Below are positions 63,701 through 64,000 of a DNA stretch of 64,000 nt, piece after piece (position 1 is the first letter of the stretch; each line of letters starts with the position of its first letter). The stretch covers positions 61,258,010-61,322,009 of the forward strand of contig OY759262.1 of assembly GCA_963662155.1 (NCBI GenBank). Reading direction: 5' to 3'. The position numbers and the translations under genes are program-made. This stretch comes from Lamellibrachia columna. Its lineage: Eukaryota; Annelida; Polychaeta; Sabellida; Siboglinidae. The notes beneath the pieces were generated by a model, which searched no databases, was not told the DNA's origin, and saw only the letters and a program-made list of their open reading frames with translations.

Positions 63701-63854
63701 GTGCAATATATCGAACTCAGTGTTCTGTACTTATCTTTGGCCAATGCATTATGCTTAATTATGTTTATCGACATTGTAATTTTAATGTTGTCCTAGACAG
63801 TAAGTTATACATATCAATTTCATACGGTAGAGTGGGATTTCATGCAGGCGATTT

Positions 63855-64000
63855 GTATAAAAAGTATACTTGTATGTATGACAACTCATAAAGTATACTT
63901 GTATGTATGACAACTCATAAAGTATACTTGTATGTATGACAACTCATAAAGTATACTTGTATGTATGACAACTCATAAAGTATACTTGTATGTATGACAA
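63855..64000. repeat. 29-bp minisatellite running off the window end, 5 or more units
   Basis: The unit is AAAGTATACTTGTATGTATG followed by ACAACTCAT. Perfect copies to the last base, so the array continues beyond the window. Confidence 0.95.

Overview
This is a gene-sparse stretch of a nuclear animal genome, most likely a marine or other invertebrate bilaterian. The evidence is multi-exon genes with GT-AG introns of 0.1 to 7 kb, clear orthologues of animal genes, tRNA-derived SINEs, LINE fragments, MITEs and very abundant minisatellites. The sequence does not identify the species or even the phylum securely.

Layout. (1) 1-1164, + strand: the last two exons of an unidentified coiled-coil protein ending in a PDZ-ligand-like -DTEV. 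(2) 3534-11261, - strand: a complete 10-exon gene for DNA polymerase eta (POLH, 794 aa), convergent with the first gene. (3) 11262-19485: a repeat-rich intergenic region with SINEs, a LINE tail, a 41-bp minisatellite lying in what looks like a broken minus-strand coding region, and fold-back repeats. (4) 19528-34980, + strand: an ASPP-family gene (p53/PP1-binding ankyrin-SH3 protein, TP53BP2/PPP1R13B-like, 8 coding exons, 985 aa if the first small exon is right). (5) 37104-50001, + strand: a complete 12-exon gene for the 26S proteasome ATPase Rpt4 (PSMC6, 393 aa). (6) 50002-64000: no confident gene; it holds a hAT-like element with an exact 8-bp target duplication, a LINE fragment, a 1.67-kb element with perfect 19-bp terminal inverted repeats, and several large tandem arrays.

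The three identified genes are functionally separate (translesion synthesis, p53/PP1 control, proteasome); nothing indicates an operon or functional cluster. The splice models were derived by eye. All exon phases fit, total lengths divide by three, and the products align with remembered vertebrate orthologues along nearly their whole length.

The most unusual signal is in how tandem repeats relate to splice sites. Two PSMC6 minisatellites are built from the gene's own exon/intron junctions: the exon 4 donor and the exon 12 acceptor. They create rows of decoy splice sites whose use would give early stop codons. Other findings are two GC-AG introns, a ~0.54-kb inverted duplication linking the ASPP 3' region to PSMC6 intron 1, and at least six copies of a MITE family spread over introns and intergenic DNA.
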